This document shows, piece after piece, positions 10,837 through 23,682 of a stretch of 64,000 nucleotides of DNA (within the stretch, counting starts at the first letter, position 1; the number at the start of each line of letters is the position of its first letter). The notes beneath the pieces were generated by a model that searched no databases, was not told the origin of the DNA, and saw nothing but the letters and a program-made list of their open reading frames with translations. The translations under genes were made by a program, and so were the position numbers. The DNA comes from Humulus lupulus (lineage: Eukaryota; Streptophyta; Magnoliopsida; Rosales; Cannabaceae), in assembly GCF_963169125.1 (NCBI RefSeq), contig NC_084802.1, positions 12,586,896-12,650,895 of the forward strand, in the 5' to 3' direction.

Positions 10837-13800
10837 TGTAACGCCCCGATTTCCCGAGACGTTACTTCAGGAGTCCATTTAAAAATAATAAACAATAAAT
10901 ATTTTAAGACACTAAGAGAAAATATTTATTTAAAATTTAAACAGACAATGAGATCTTATGATTTAAAAATAAAAATGTTGGACGCTAGGTTTAATAACAA
11001 CAACATAAAGAAAATAACTGTTCAAGTTTGAAAATTTAAAAACATAACATTTATTTCTAAAAACATAAAATAAGTGGAGCCCAGCCTCTAACATGTTCCG
11101 TCCATGCCTTGAGCCCGCACCACTCACTGCTTTGTTTTTCCTTTACCTGCACACATAGTACCCGTGAGCTAACGCCCAGTAAGAAGAGTTATGTCGGACA
11201 TAACTCCCCAAACTAGAAAATAACAAAAGAAGAAACATCATAAACATAATAACCATCGTGCGATATATAAGCACCATATCACACTAACATAATGTGTGTT
11301 ACACTCACACTCATAAATACTAACAAGTCATGTTGATCTGACATGAAATGTAATCTGCCTTGCCTGCGTTGTACTCACACTCGACATTCCCACGGTGGCA
11401 CCTAGTCTAGCCTGCGCTATACTCACACTCAGTCGTTCCCTCGAGACACAGTTTCCCTGCCTGCGTTGTACTCACACTCGGCAGTTCCACGGTGGCATCC
11501 TATTATCTTGAGTTATACACACCCAAGATAATTCATGCAAGTGCTATACTCACACAAGCAACTAGAATCTAGTAGCATGCCTACTCTATCATCTAAGCAT
11601 GTCTAATAACTAAAATCCCTAGCACTATCCTCATGCTAGTCAACCTAATGCAACAATTAAAGTCACAAATATAATTACATAATTAAAACAAATAAGAAAA
11701 CAAGGTTGTACGCATAACGTACACCCTGTGCACAGATGTCTACTCTTCTTACCTTAAACAGTGTGTTTTCCACTAACGTGTCCTGAACCACTTGTTGCGT
11801 CACCTCGACGACCGCTAGCTCCTAGACATCCAATTACACATCAAAAATTCAGGAAGAATAAAAATAGGTGTTAGGGTTTTATTTTAAAACACTAATTGTC
11901 GAAATAATTCAACCATGAAATTTTAACGTGCATGGCACATAAATTAAAATCATTTTTCACAAAGGTTCGAACCATCATATCACATACACAAACAATGATG
12001 TTTATAATGTATCGCATGAATTCATATATATACTTTTTATGTGAAAATTACCAAAATGCCCTTTAATATCACAATTACATAATAGACTCAATAATTTATA
12101 AAGATTATCATATGACAACAAAATTTAACAACCAACTCTCCAAAACCCTAAATAATAAGCGAAGACTCATATAAGACCAAAATTTTTTTTTTTAACATTT
12201 ATAAATTATTTTTCCTCAATTTCTCAAATAAAACCCAAATAATAAAAAATAAACACACAACCAGCCCAAAAATCAAACTAATATATAGAACTGTTTAAAA
12301 ATCCAAAATAAATTTATAAAATTTATTTTAGAATTTTCTGGGCAAAATAACTATTTTTCTCAATTAATTTAATATAAAAACTAATTAATTAAAGAAAATT
12401 TCACAACTGATTAAAATTAGAATCTAACTATACAGATCGGTTTCTACACCCTACAGTAATACACAAAAATTACCTAGGATTTAGAACAGTTGCATTAATA
12501 TTTTTCATATTTAAAATATAAAATAAGCTAAATAAATCATGAAAATCACATAAATGATAAAAATTCAAAATAAAATTATAAAGAGCCTTAGAATCTCATT
12601 TTAAACATATAGAAAAATTCCCAGAATTTTTAGAATATTTTAAATAATTTTTCCACATTTATTTTCTTAAATCACATTTTCAAAAGAAAATAATTGAAGG
12701 AAATTATCAAATACGATCAAAACTTAAATCTAAACATACAAAGCTATTCTAAATCATACAGACATTAGTCAAACATAAACTCATATTTTTCTGAATAATA
12801 AAAATATTTTTCATAATTAATCTTTATTTAAACTTCAATAAATCAAAATAATTCAAAGAAAAATCATAAAAATATTAAACCAATTGAAAAATACTCTAAA
12901 ATTAATGTACTAATTTTCAAGATTGAAAAAACCAAAAAAAAAAAAAAAACCTCAGTAAACACCAAGATCGAGTTCGCTGGAGCTCTCGCTGGAGTTGTCG
13001 TCTTCTTCGACACTGGCGAGGTTGTTTCTTTCGTTTCCGGCTACCTCAATGTTCCAAACCACTTGGAAACTTCCCACACTTATTCCAGCAGTCCAAAACG
13101 ACCCTAAGACACAAAGAATCACGCCACAACCGCCTTGGTCGAAGTCTTCTTCTCCAACCCCAGTGTACCACCAACAATGGAGCTCAAAATTGGTTTTTCT
13201 TGCTCTGGACCATTTCAGCCTGTTTCTTCACGTTAAAACTGATTCTTGGAGTCCCCTAAGCTTGTTTGTCACCAACCACGCACACCATACACTCTTGAAC
13301 ACACTTAAATCCAAAATTATCTAAGAATATGCATTTTCTTTGATAAAAATAGTGAATTACAATTCGAGACTTTATAATTGTATTTCCCACACTCAAAAGG
13401 TTTATTTCCTCCCCTAGAATGATTCTACATTGTTCAATACTGCCCAGATTTTTCCCAAGTGCAAGATCTCAAAAATTTCTTCTCTTTTTAAAAAAACGAT
13501 AACTACCCTCTCTCTATCTTCGATCCTTTGCTTCCCTCACTATTTCCACGATTTCTTTCCTTCAGATTATCATGGTAAACACGTTTTAGAATGGGTTTAG
13601 AAAAGAAGTTAGCGTTTGAAGTGGTAAGATCCTCTTTTCAAGGAATTCTTTATATTTTCCTTTAAAAAAATAAAATAAAATAACTAAGGTTCCACAACTG
13701 ATATCATCAGTTAAATTTTGAAAATTTAACCCATTTTCAAAATATTTAATCATGTTAAATCAAAAGAAATAAGGTCTCTAAAATGCCCCTTGAACCAATC

Positions 13801-14152
13801 CCAAACTTGAGGGTATTATGGTCTTTTCACAATTATTTAATATTATGGCAAACCAAAAATTACACATAATATGATAAAATAATTTCAAGCATATTATTAT
13901 TACTATTATGCTCATAATAATAATATAAATTTTTAATTAAATAAATAACTTAACCCGAGCCGTTATTTATTCACTTGACATTATTCTCATGTTGTGATTC
14001 CACAAAAACTCAAACATGAGAAACCATGAATTTTATTTCCATTAGAAGTCATACATATCCAATATTCCATTAAAGGAAAAGCAAAAAAAATGACAAGGAT
14101 GCACACAGTGTGAAAATTACGAAATTGCCTTTTCGGAAAAACGGATATTACA
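10837..14152 (-). repeat. Solo LTR, 3316 bp, TSD TGATT (copy H)
   Basis: Starts TGTAACGCCCCG, ends GGATATTACA, and is flanked by TGATT on both sides (10832-10836 and 14153-14157). Removing it joins the gag/protease reading of element 2 in frame. It keeps the family landmark CCTGCACACATAGTACCCGT at 11145 but is longer and AT-richer than its relatives. It holds a short triplicated motif (GTACTCACACTCG) at 11370-11490 and an A17 run near 12935. No internal region remains, so it formed by LTR-LTR recombination. Confidence 0.88.
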
Positions 14153-14787
14153 TGATTGTCATGTTTTAATTGATTCTAGCGCCACACATTCATTTGTTGC
14201 TAAGAGAATAGTGGATAGATTTAACAGACGTTATTAGATGCATGCTAAGGGGTTTAAGACCATGTTACCAAATGGGGAGGTGGTAATATCTAAGAAGTGG
14301 TTTAGACCCTTGCCTTTGAGGGTAGATGGTAGGGAGCTATTTGTAGATCTGATTGAGCTGGATATAACTGATTTTGATGTGATCTTCGAGATGGATAGGC
14401 TGACAAAGTACAACGCTACCATCGATTGCAAGAAGAAAATGGTGGTGTTTAAGCTGGATAAAGAATAGCCTTTGTGTTCCTGGGAACAGCAACGGGACTA
14501 CGAATTCCAATCATTTCAACGTTAGAAGCTGGGAAGATGTTATAACATGGATGTATGGGATTCTTGGCTAGTGTGGTTAACACAACAGAAACAGGAACAC
14601 AGAGACCGGAAAACACGAGGATAGTACATGAATACTTGGATGTATTTCTGGAGGATTTACCAGGATTGCCACCACAACGAAACAACGCCAATCTCGAAAG
14701 CACCATATAGAATGACACTCGTTGAATTGAAGGAGCTAAAGGTTCGACTACAGGAACTACTTGACCTAGGTTTCATTAGGCCAAGTT
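14153..14787 (+). pseudogene. Chromovirus protease and start of RT (element 2, continued)
   Basis: Directly after the solo LTR the frame reads a protease active site, LIDSSATHSFVAKRIVD, with Ser in place of the usual Gly after the catalytic Asp-Ser. It continues with GFKTMLPNGEVVISKKWF, LIELDITDFDVIFEMDRL and YNATIDCKKKMVVFKLDKE, the normal protease-to-RT linker of chromoviruses. After a stop at 14468 the reading degrades but can be followed to [17 protein letters not shown], the RT N-terminus. It stops abruptly at 14787 where unrelated sequence begins. Confidence 0.8.
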
Positions 14788-16107
14788 AGAGTAATTAGCG
14801 GCAAAACCCCCTCATATATACATTCTTATACACTTAAACCCCAATTCTTTTTTTTCGCTTGTGAAACCTCTCAATCCACGGTTCCGTTAGCAAATCTAAG
14901 GTCTCCGTTTGTTGTAGCTATTAACTGCCAACGTGGAGCCACCTGGCCACGTAAACAAAATAACTAAATTAACAATGGAAAATTAAAAGAAACAAGTAAC
15001 TCAATGGATAAAAAACCTAGGGTATTTATTTTCATCATTTATCTACTCTATTATATCATCAATACAATTTTTATTATTCTTTCTCTCCTTGTGATAGCAA
15101 GTTTACTAAAGGAATCTATATTCTTATTAGGATATATAAATCTCAACCTATATGCAAACTTTCTACATCTCTGTGATAAGTTTCAACATACAACAGACGT
15201 TAAACATAGAAACCTAAGAACTACACAAACCATACAGGTACTCTCGTTCAATATCGAAAATTGTGTCTCAACAACTATAGCATATTTAACTCTAACTTTT
15301 CATATTTTGAATTAAAATCATATAAATCATGCAAATGGTGATCAAGCATTCACAAGCATTAAACACAAATTGAATAAATCACAAGTATGAAGAAGAAATC
15401 ATAAAACTTACATTGAATAATAATTTAGTATCAAAAGACTACATTAAAACCCTAGAAAAGAAAATTAGTTCATGGAAAATAATAGAAAAAGAAGTAAGAG
15501 AAGAAAGAGAGGAAATAAAGAGAGGTCAAGAAGAAAGAGAGAGAGGAAGAACAGAGAGATGTAAAATAATCTAAAACATTATTTTTATAGTGATAAGATT
15601 GTGAAAATAATTTTCTAGATGTTTCCACTTGTTACTTGATAATACTCCAAAATATATTTATTTAAATTTCAAATCCCGTAACTCTAGCTAGCGTAATCTT
15701 TTAGCTTAATTATCACAAAGCAAACGTCCGAATTTGACTTTTCTTGTGAAACAAGGTTTCGTAGGTTTTTGAATAAGCTTTCCAAATCCACCAAGAACAC
15801 GTAAATCAGATAAGTGAGTCGGGATATATGGTCAAAATACCAAAACTGTCTCAAATTCAAAATATCTCAGATTTTTCCAACAATTTAAGTTTGAATTCTT
15901 CTTTATCTTTTCCAATCAATTCAAATAAATATATTTTTATTGTTTTTCTCTTGATTGAAGATAATATTTTAAATAAATTTTTAAATATTTCTCAAATATC
16001 CATTTAACAAATGATAACCTAAAAAATACAACAACCACACATAAAAAGAACTAAAAATATAAAATAATAATAAAACTAAGACTAAAAAGTATTAAAAATC
16101 TATCCTA
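14788..16107. other. Unassigned AT-rich sequence inserted in or next to element 2
   Basis: Begins sharply inside the RT frame with GAGTAATTAGCGGCAAAACC, which looks like a transposon or LTR terminus, but no partner end is found in the window. A conspicuous block lies at 14870-14960 (GCCAACGTGGAGCCACCTGG). The rest is AT-rich with purine tracts (15480-15560) and no credible coding frame. Its right part may be the spacer between integrase and the antisense gene of the Tat remnant that follows. Confidence 0.4.
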
Positions 16108-17184
16108 TCGCACTCCCAGCAGTTGTTTCTTTCACATCTTGGTGAGGCTCCAAAATGCTGACCAACCTTAAATTGTTTTCGGTTACCAGTTTCTTAACAC
16201 TCTTTTCTACAGAGGTCATGCTGGCCAGGCCAACGACCCTCTCTACCATGCCTTGGGTAGGCTCTGGTCAGAACCACAGGCCTATGTTAAACAAAGTAAA
16301 CTAAGATAAAGAATAAATAAACGACCAAAATTTTGAGCAAATTCAGGAAGAAAAATTACCTCCCTAAGTAAAGGACAAGTTGTCCGCTACGAGATCAGTT
16401 GTGAGGAAATACTCTTGGAAGTATTTGTCCACATTGGATTTATAAGTTATATCAGTCAAGAATATACAAGAAGACTCCTCATGGCAGAAATGGAAAAACC
16501 CTGTGTTATTTTGGTTGGGAATGGATTTAAGATCGAACAGGTAGTTGATTTCATAGGGAATGGGTACAGGCCATTTCTTGTATTTCTTGTGGTGGTAAAG
16601 AATATAGAGTGTCGATAACACTCTATACCCATTCGGTGTAATTTTGAATGGAGAAATGTCAAAAAAGTTCGCCACTCCTCGGAAAAAATCGTGTAGAGGC
16701 AAGGATGTCCTTACCTCGATGTGATACCTTGAGCAGGCACTATAAGCCCCACCAGGCACGTTTGCCCTCTGGTCAAGGGTTGGCTTGAATAAAGTAATCC
16801 TAGGGAGGCCATATTTCTTAGGATACTTGGCCACCATCATGCTCGATATAATGCTAGGAGGGGCGATGTACCAAGGTACGTCCTTTTTATGACTTTTCTT
16901 CCAAGAGCGTGGGAAAGGAGAAACTCGGGAGGCTGCTCAGTTGCTACAGGTCGGTTGATAGTTGAAGGATCCTCAACATTGGCCGCATGCTGACCAATGT
17001 GAGGTTCGGAGATCTTTTTCTTTCTCTGAGCAACATGCTTTACTCGTGCCATAAACAGATTTGAATTGGGATGGTTGGTTAATGGTATTGATTGTGTTAG
17101 ATTTTGTGGAATAGGCAAAGTAGGCTGCTCGGAGTCTACGAACAACAAATTTAAAAGATCTTCATCTATTGGCCTTTCACCTCC
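16108..17184 (-). pseudogene. Second Tat antisense gene (remnant), gypsy-type transposon domain
   Basis: From about 17184, an acceptor (CCCTAG) opens a frame with a polar N-terminus and a basic stretch (MARVKHVAQRKKKISEPHIG). One frameshift lies near 16880. The core at 16840-16364 reads RTSLPLHDFFRGVANFFDIS, KITPNGYRVLSTLYILYHHK and KWPVPIPYEINYLFDLK, equivalent to the domain of the gene at 60.6-61.3 kb. A donor (GGAG/GTAATT, about 16360) and acceptor (ACATAG, about 16290) lead to a final exon (MVERVVGLASMTSVEKSVKK) that stops near 16108. No coiled-coil exon is present, so the protein is shorter. Function unknown. Confidence 0.65.
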
Positions 17185-17700
17185 CTAGGGATTGTGCATG
17201 AATATCTGAGAAAAAGGAGGGGAAGTGAGAATCTACAACTAATAAGGGAAAATTACGATAATAACTACTGTTCATGGAAATTAATTCAGCATTTAACCAA
17301 CCAGCAAGTATTTAGCAACAAACAGACTTTAAGATACGAGCAGGTGAACGTAATAGATCAAAAAGAAAAAGTAAAAAAGTTTTTTCAAGAAAACTTTTCA
17401 ATTTCGTCACAGACGAGAAAAACCCAGATTTTTCCGAGGCCCAAAAATCGAATCTTACTTCGTTTTCGGAACCAAAATTAGTAGTTATATCCTGATAAAG
17501 CCTTCCTAGACACCTTTACACTCCTGAATATTACCTAAACACTCATTTAAACTCAGATTCATACACATTCTTACCTATAAACAATTATCTTCAAAAACAT
17601 ACCAAGAACTTCAATATGACAGTTACAAAAAAAATGATTATTCCTAGTTGAAATACAAGAAAATTAGCAAAAAATAGAAGGGGTTTTGACGAAAACTTAC
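17185..17700 (-). other. Probable leader intron of the second antisense gene
   Basis: On the minus strand a strong donor (CTTCAA/GTAAGTTTTC) sits at 17700 and an acceptor (AATCCCTAG) at 17185, giving a 516-bp intron. The full-length antisense gene has a 520-bp leader intron in the same place. Matching size and position suggest a conserved leader, but without RNA data this stays an inference. Confidence 0.45.
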
Positions 17701-17848
17701 TTGAAGTGAAGATTGCTCAAGAAATTGCATTGAAACTACTTGGAAAAGCCTGAAAGTTCGTATTGGGTTGCTTGGGAAAGTGCTTGAAACTTTGAAGTTC
17801 TTGAAGAGAGAGAAAGTTGAGGTAAAAATGATGGAAAAGGAATAAGCC

Positions 17849-17856
17849 TATTTATA
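17849..17856 (-). promoter_or_regulatory. TATA box of the second antisense gene
   Basis: TATAAATA on the minus strand, about 150 bases upstream of the leader donor. The downstream leader is pyrimidine-rich (CTTTCTCTCTCTTC). The position, between polypurine tract and gene, is the same as the TATATAAA upstream of the antisense gene at 61.3 kb. Confidence 0.55.
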
Positions 17857-18057
17857 CTGCTCAGGGTAGCTGAAAAGGTAATGAATGAAAAGAGGGTTTT
17901 GGAACATTGGAAAACGTAAAGTCATCAAATATTTCCTTGGAAACCGTAAAATCATGATTATTTACCTTTTCGAGGAATTAAAAGTACGGTTGGACGTGAC
18001 AGGTCGGTGAATGCTAGTCGAGTAAGTTTATTTAATGATGATCGCATCATAATAAAC

Positions 18058-18142
18058 TTGGGGGCAAATGTTTCTAATAAATTTAGCATGATGACGTGGC
18101 ACAAACATAAGGCACATGAAGGACACATTACAAGACATTTAT
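18058..18142 (+). repeat. Polypurine tract and first 74 bp of a Tat 3' LTR
   Basis: TTGGGGGCAAA at 18058-18068 is followed by TGTTTCTAATAAATTT, the start of an LTR. The Tat element at 63 kb has TGGGGGGCAAA directly before its 3' LTR. The LTR is cut at 18142 by the chromovirus insertion at 18143. It contains TGACGTGG near 18092, an ACGT core like that near the start of the other Tat LTRs. Confidence 0.65.
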
Positions 18143-19974
18143 TGTAACGTCCCAATTTTCCTAATAAGGCTTAGTAGGGCCTTGATTAGGGGGTCAGGAT
18201 GGAAAATTATGGAATTATGTGATAATTATGTGCATTATTGTATGATTATGTGAGTTATATTATAATATGACTTGTTATGCATGTTTAGGTGTATTAATTG
18301 GGCAATTTTTATACTTTGGCATGTTATGGGTATATTTGGCATATATGTGATATATGTGTGGGACCACATTATTATGTGAGTGTGTTTGGGTTACTCGGCA
18401 CGAGACGATCCTAGGGAGCAAGCTAGTGGGAAAGTCACAACGGGATCCATACTTGACTTGGAGTGAGCCAAGGGGTATTTAGCACATTACCAAGATATTG
18501 GGTAATGGGAATAAATATTTGATGATAAATTGGGAGTTAGTGAGATCAGTAGGGAATTCTGGGAATTGTGGCTATTTTACCTCGAGGGGCGTTTTTGGGA
18601 CCCCAGACATTAGGATTTGCTTGAGGTTACTTAAGCTCGAAATAACCTATCAGAAATAAAAAGAACGTTCTCTCTCTCTCTCTCTCTCTCCCATTTCCTT
18701 TTCGAAACTCGTTCGCATTTTCGAGGGAAACTCGAGTTTTAGGACTCGGATTCAAGCAAGGATCGAGGCATAGCTTTTTCTAGGGAAGATTAGAAGCTTA
18801 TTAGCCGGAGGATTTAGTTAGGAAATGGCTCAATCGAAGGTAATCTAAGTTTTAAGTTTTCAAGTTCTTAAGCATTCATTGGATTTTATGTTTTGATGAG
18901 TTTTTGGATGGTTTGAGACTTGGGTTTTAATGGTTTAGGATAATTTGGATGTTTGGGAATTTTGATTTTGGGATTTGGATATGTTTGGATAGGTTTTTTG
19001 GAAGGTTTTAAGTGGGAGAAAACGTAGGAAATGGAAGGTTCATGGTCAAGTCGTGACCTGTGTGAAGCCAGAACCAGGAGGAGTCTGCCTGGGGGGCGCA
19101 CCGCGACTCAAGGGGGGCCAGGTCGCGGCCCGCACCCTGAAGCCCAGCCAGAGACTCTCTGTCAAGGGGGAAAGTCACGACCCTCAGGGCCAAGTCGCGA
19201 CAGGCCTGTGTAGTTTTGCCCATATTTGGTTTTTAGTCATGGGAACTTAACTCTAAGGGCCTGGGATCTATCCCACTACCCTATTTGGTAGGATTCGACG
19301 TCCTGGAGACTAGGATTTGGTCCGAAAGTATTTATTTACTCAATTTTGATGGGATTTTATATTATGGTTGTGACTAGGTTATCCCTAGGGGCTTGGAAAC
19401 AGGATCGTGCTTGAGGGTCGTTTATTGGTAACCTGTGCTTGGACCAAAGGTAAGAAAACTGCACCCATTATGTGATTCATGTGATGCATATGATACATGT
19501 GGTTATGGCATGGCATAAATATTAAATATGGAATTGATCAGAGCTTGAGTCTCTGTAATTGTGCATGATTATGATTATGCTTGTGATTATTGGTTAAGCA
19601 TGTTGAATGCCTTATATCTGGATATTTGACATATGATATATGTCTGTTTGCATTACCTCATTGAGGAAGCACTGACTTATTAATCAGGGAATGACAATGG
19701 GGTTTAGTATTGGTTGTAAAGTTCTGAGTTATCAGTCATGATCAGTAGTAGTACTGAGCACTGGCCATATGGTGTTGACTTATGACTCAAGAGCGGCATT
19801 AGTGTGTTTAACGCAAGCCGAAATGATTAGATCTAATCAATATGAGCATCAAATGCTTGACCGACCTATTGGTCGAAGAAAACTAAAGCACTTGTCTAGT
19901 CTAAAGGCTAGTTACTCAGAGCCAGTGCTAAAAGGATCAGGCGACAGAAACGTCACATGGCTTGGGGCATAAAA

Positions 19975-20412
19975 CCCCAGAGAGACTTATTAGTTATCTA
20001 TTCAGAGAGGCTTATTAGTCATCTACCCAAAGAGACTTATTAGTCATCTATCCAAAGAGACTTATTAGTCATCTATCCAACGAGACTTATTAGTCATCTA
20101 TTCAGAGAGACTTATTAGTCATCTATCCGGAGAGACTTATTAGTCATCTATTCAGAGAGACTTATTAGTCATCTATTCAGAGAGACTTACTAGTCATCTA
20201 CCCCAGAGAGGCTTATTAGTCATCTATTCAGAGAGACATATTATTCATCTACCCCAGAGAGACTTATTAGTCATCTACCTCAGAGAGACTTATTAGTCAT
20301 CTATTCAGGGTGAGACTTATTAGTCGTCTACCTCAGAGAGACTTATTAGCCGTCTACCTCAGAGAGACTTATTAGTCGTCTACCTCAAAGAGACTTATCA
20401 GTCATCTACTTA
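19975..20412 (+). repeat. Minisatellite, 25-28 bp unit, about 17 copies
   Basis: The unit is close to GAGAGACTTATTAGTCATCT followed by 5-8 variable bases (ATTCA, ACCCCA, ACCTCA). I count 17 copies, with 3-bp or smaller length changes between units. It lies in the middle of the element 3 LTR, where other LTR copies also carry tandem repeats of unrelated unit. Confidence 0.9.
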
Positions 20413-20623
20413 GAGCGCACGACTCCACAATCATTTATTAGTACTTGTCTGCATGTGTGAATAGGGTTATTACTGCTAGGCATGCTTATTATGATTTGGT
20501 GACATATTATTATCTGCTTATTAGCATGTTTGAGTTTTCTTGCTGAGCCTCGGCTCACGGGTGCTATGTAGTGCATGTAAAGGTAAAAGAAAGCTGGATC
20601 ATCCTTAAGTTGGAGAGCTTAGG

Positions 20624-23350
20624 TGTAACGCCCCAACTCCTGGGACCGTTACGGTGTGCCTTGTAAACAATGCAAAACTCGCTAATCGAGTCATTTGGCC
20701 AAAATTGTGAACTAAGCATGATTAGCGGTTTAGGGATTAAAAACTTTGGTTCAGATGTAACGTTTCACTAGAACGTTTAGCATATACATTGGGATCCCGA
20801 AAATATAATTTCAGAGTTTATTACAGAAAATATTTACAACAGGCCGTACTAAGCGGCAAAACAGGGTTCAACCCTAGTTCCACTTTAAACCTCGGTTGTG
20901 GCGGACGAGCAGCTGCATATGTACACGTCATCACCTAAGCTCTCCAACTCAAGGATGGTCCAGCTTCCTCTTGCCTTTACCTACACCACGTAGCACCCGT
21001 GAGCCGAAGCCCAGCAAGAAAACACAATATAACATGATATGATATCAACTATAACCATAGTAACCATTTAGAACCAACAGTCCATCCAGATAGGTGACAA
21101 TAGCCAAAAGTCACAATAATGAGCATCACTCCCTCTAGCCATGTGACGATAGGGTCACCAGGGCTCAACTGATAAGTGATTCTTTCATAAGTTTGATTTG
21201 ATTAGGACAGGTGCAAGGTGATCAGTCACCAACATAACCTTCCTCACGACTCTAGGGTCGAAACTGTGGACAACGTCCCTTAGCCATGTGACAACCAGTC
21301 ACCGGGGTCATATACCTTGGCTATAATCATCTGGTCTTAGACCAGGCAAGCGCTTATAGTTCTCATTGACCTTCCGGTCGGTCCTGCACTAATACCCCAT
21401 ATGAGTCATTCAATGCCGACCTCGATTAGATCTAATCTTTATTTGGCCCGGCGTTTACAACGCACTGCCACCTCTGACCCTTAGGTCGGTAAAACACGAC
21501 CAGTGCTCAGCCCGTGGTGAACTTAACTGATAAGTCACAGCCTCACAGACGGATCTGACACCATTGCCGATTCTGACTAATAAGTCAGCGCCATACACAG
21601 GTAAGCCATGCCACCAAACATATACCACATGTCCAATATCCATAAACAAGGTATTCAGCATGCTTACTTAACAGATATTAGTACAATTAGGACTATGCTT
21701 TAACACAGAGGCTCAAGCTCTGAACGATATCACACCTAGTATACAAAGCATGTCCTAATCACATGTTTCTCATGCATCACATGCAACATATCCAACAGTC
21801 CAACATGCACCAATAACAGCCATGCATGTCACGTTTAATAGTCAACCAACGTGCATCAAGAATAGCCATGCATGTCACACATAATAATCAACCGACATGC
21901 ATCAATAATAACCATGCAAGTCATACTCATTAACCAACAAACATGCATCATAACAACCATGCATGTCTCATATACACAGGGTGCAGTTTTCTTACCTCAA
22001 AGTCGAGCTAGAACGATTAAAAGAACGACCCTTGAGAACGATCAACTTTTAGGCCTTTAGCGGTCACCTAGTCATAACCAAATATAAAGTATCATCAATA
22101 AAAATGATCACTGAGGGTTCCCAAACCAAATCCCAGCCCCCGAGACATCAAATACAACTCAACCGGGTACTAGGTCCAACCCCGAGGCCTATGGTTTGAA
22201 TCCCCAAGCTAAAAACATACTTTTGGTCAAAATGGCCTAAAGGGCCGCGGCCCTCCCCAGCTGCGCCGCTCTCAAACAGAGAGGGCTCCCCTCTGCCAAA
22301 CGCCAAGGGCCGCGGCGCTCCCCCGCTGCGCAGCGGCGCCCAGCCCAAACCAGCCAAGTCGGCCACACGCACCAGATTTTCCCCTGTGCTATTTACTCTC
22401 GAACCACTCCTTCTCACCATCATAAAACCTTCTCCAAACATATAATTAAATCCCTAGACAACACCCATAGCCTCCCCTCATCAAAACCCAATCTTATAAT
22501 CCATCAAAACCCCTTTGAATCCAAGCTTCTAACAAAGATCAAAAGCTGAAAACCAAAGCTTGAAAACAGAGCACCACCTGAAGTAAGTGACTAGAACTCA
22601 CCCTGAATCCTGTTTTGAGTCCCCTTTGATGGTTGTTACAGGTTCCCTAGCTGCCACCTTTAATCCCCTAGCTCAACACCTCCATTTGAGCTCTCAAAAT
22701 TCAAAGAAAGGTGAGGGAGGAAGCTTGTACGGGATGGAAGGGAGAAAGAGAGAATAGGCTCTGTTTTAATATAAATCTACAGCCTTTATATCATATATAT
22801 CCTTAGGGTTAAAAGACCAAAATACCCCTAGGTCTTCTAAAGCTTCAAAAGCCACTTCAAGGGTAAAATTGTCCTTTCCAACCTATACCGTTAATCATAA
22901 TTAACGCTCTCCAATTCCCGGTAATCTCAATATCCTCAGACACCAATAATTCATATCCCGTTACCCTAAAATCCCCGGTAACGCTATAATTACCAATTTC
23001 ACCCCGAGACTCACCCCGAGCCCCGAGCTCAAACCCGTTATGACTAGACCGAACACTTACATCTCATGATCGTCTCATGTCGATAAGCTCGAACCAATCC
23101 ACCTTATAATGTGGCTATATTAATTAATCACAATCATGCACCCAAAATATACAATTACGCCCACAGTGGCCAAATTACCAAAATACCCTCACAATAATAA
23201 ATTCCCCCATACGCATGCACCCACCATCATATAATAATATAATTCACGTAAACATGCATATGATCATTAAATACTATAATAAATCAATTATGGCCCTCCC
23301 GGCCTCCTAATCAAGGTCCTAAACCTTATTAGGAAATTTGGGGCATTACA
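20624..23350 (-). repeat. Solo LTR, 2727 bp, TSD TTAGG (copy K)
   Basis: TGTAACGCCCC to GGGGCATTACA, flanked by TTAGG (20619-20623 and 23351-23355). It lies inside the element 3 LTR in opposite orientation; removing it restores GGAGAGCTTAGG-TGACGATG, the normal family reading. Contains a CpG-rich block at 22240-22340 (GGGCCGCGGCGCTC) and short ATGCATGT repeats at 21780-21970. Confidence 0.9.
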
Positions 23351-23670
23351 TTAGGTGACGATGTGTACATATGTGGCTGCTCGACCACCACGACCGAGGG
23401 CTTAAAGAGGAACTAGGGTTAAACCCTATTTTGCTGCTTAGGTCGGCTGGTTGTAACTATTTTATTATAATAAACCTTTAAATGTATTTTGGGATCCCAA
23501 TGTATACAGTAAATGTTTTAGTAAAACATTTTATCTTTGACCAAAAATTTTAACCCTAAATAGTTAATCGCATTTAGTTACACGATTATGGCCAAATGAC
23601 TCGTTTAGCGAGTTTAGCATTGTTTAAAATGCACAACGTAATGGTCCCTGGGTAGTAAGGCATTACAACT

Positions 23671-23682
23671 TGGTATCAAAGT
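23671..23682 (+). other. Primer-binding site, initiator Met tRNA type
   Basis: TGGTATCAAAGT begins three bases after the LTR end. The canonical plant Met primer site starts TGGTATCAGAGC, so 10 of 12 positions agree. It fixes both the LTR boundary and the plus orientation of element 3. Confidence 0.8.

Larger units (their letters stand above)
18143..23667 (+). repeat. 5' LTR of chromovirus element 3, split by a solo LTR
   Basis: Starts TGTAACGTCCC and ends GGCATTACA, followed after three bases by a Met-type primer site. It is in two parts, 18143-20623 and 23351-23667, about 2.8 kb without the insertion. It has the family landmarks in plus orientation (GCTCACGGGTGCTATGTAGT at 20555). A (CT)n tract lies at 18670-18690 and a 17-copy minisatellite at 19975-20412. 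Left flank is TTTAT; the right end of the element is lost, so the TSD cannot be tested. Confidence 0.82.

Noticed and set aside
12995..13324. 109-codon plus-strand frame as a gene
   Set aside because: It lies inside a solo LTR with a proven TSD, has no recognisable domain, and the Ser/Thr/Pro-rich content follows local base composition.
15004..15315. 103-codon hydrophobic plus-strand frame as a small membrane protein
   Set aside because: AT-rich DNA gives Ile/Leu/Tyr-rich frames by chance. No promoter or homologue can be named.
19975..20412. CRISPR-like or centromeric satellite array
   Set aside because: Unit is 25-28 bp with no spacers and confined to one LTR; far shorter than a centromere monomer.
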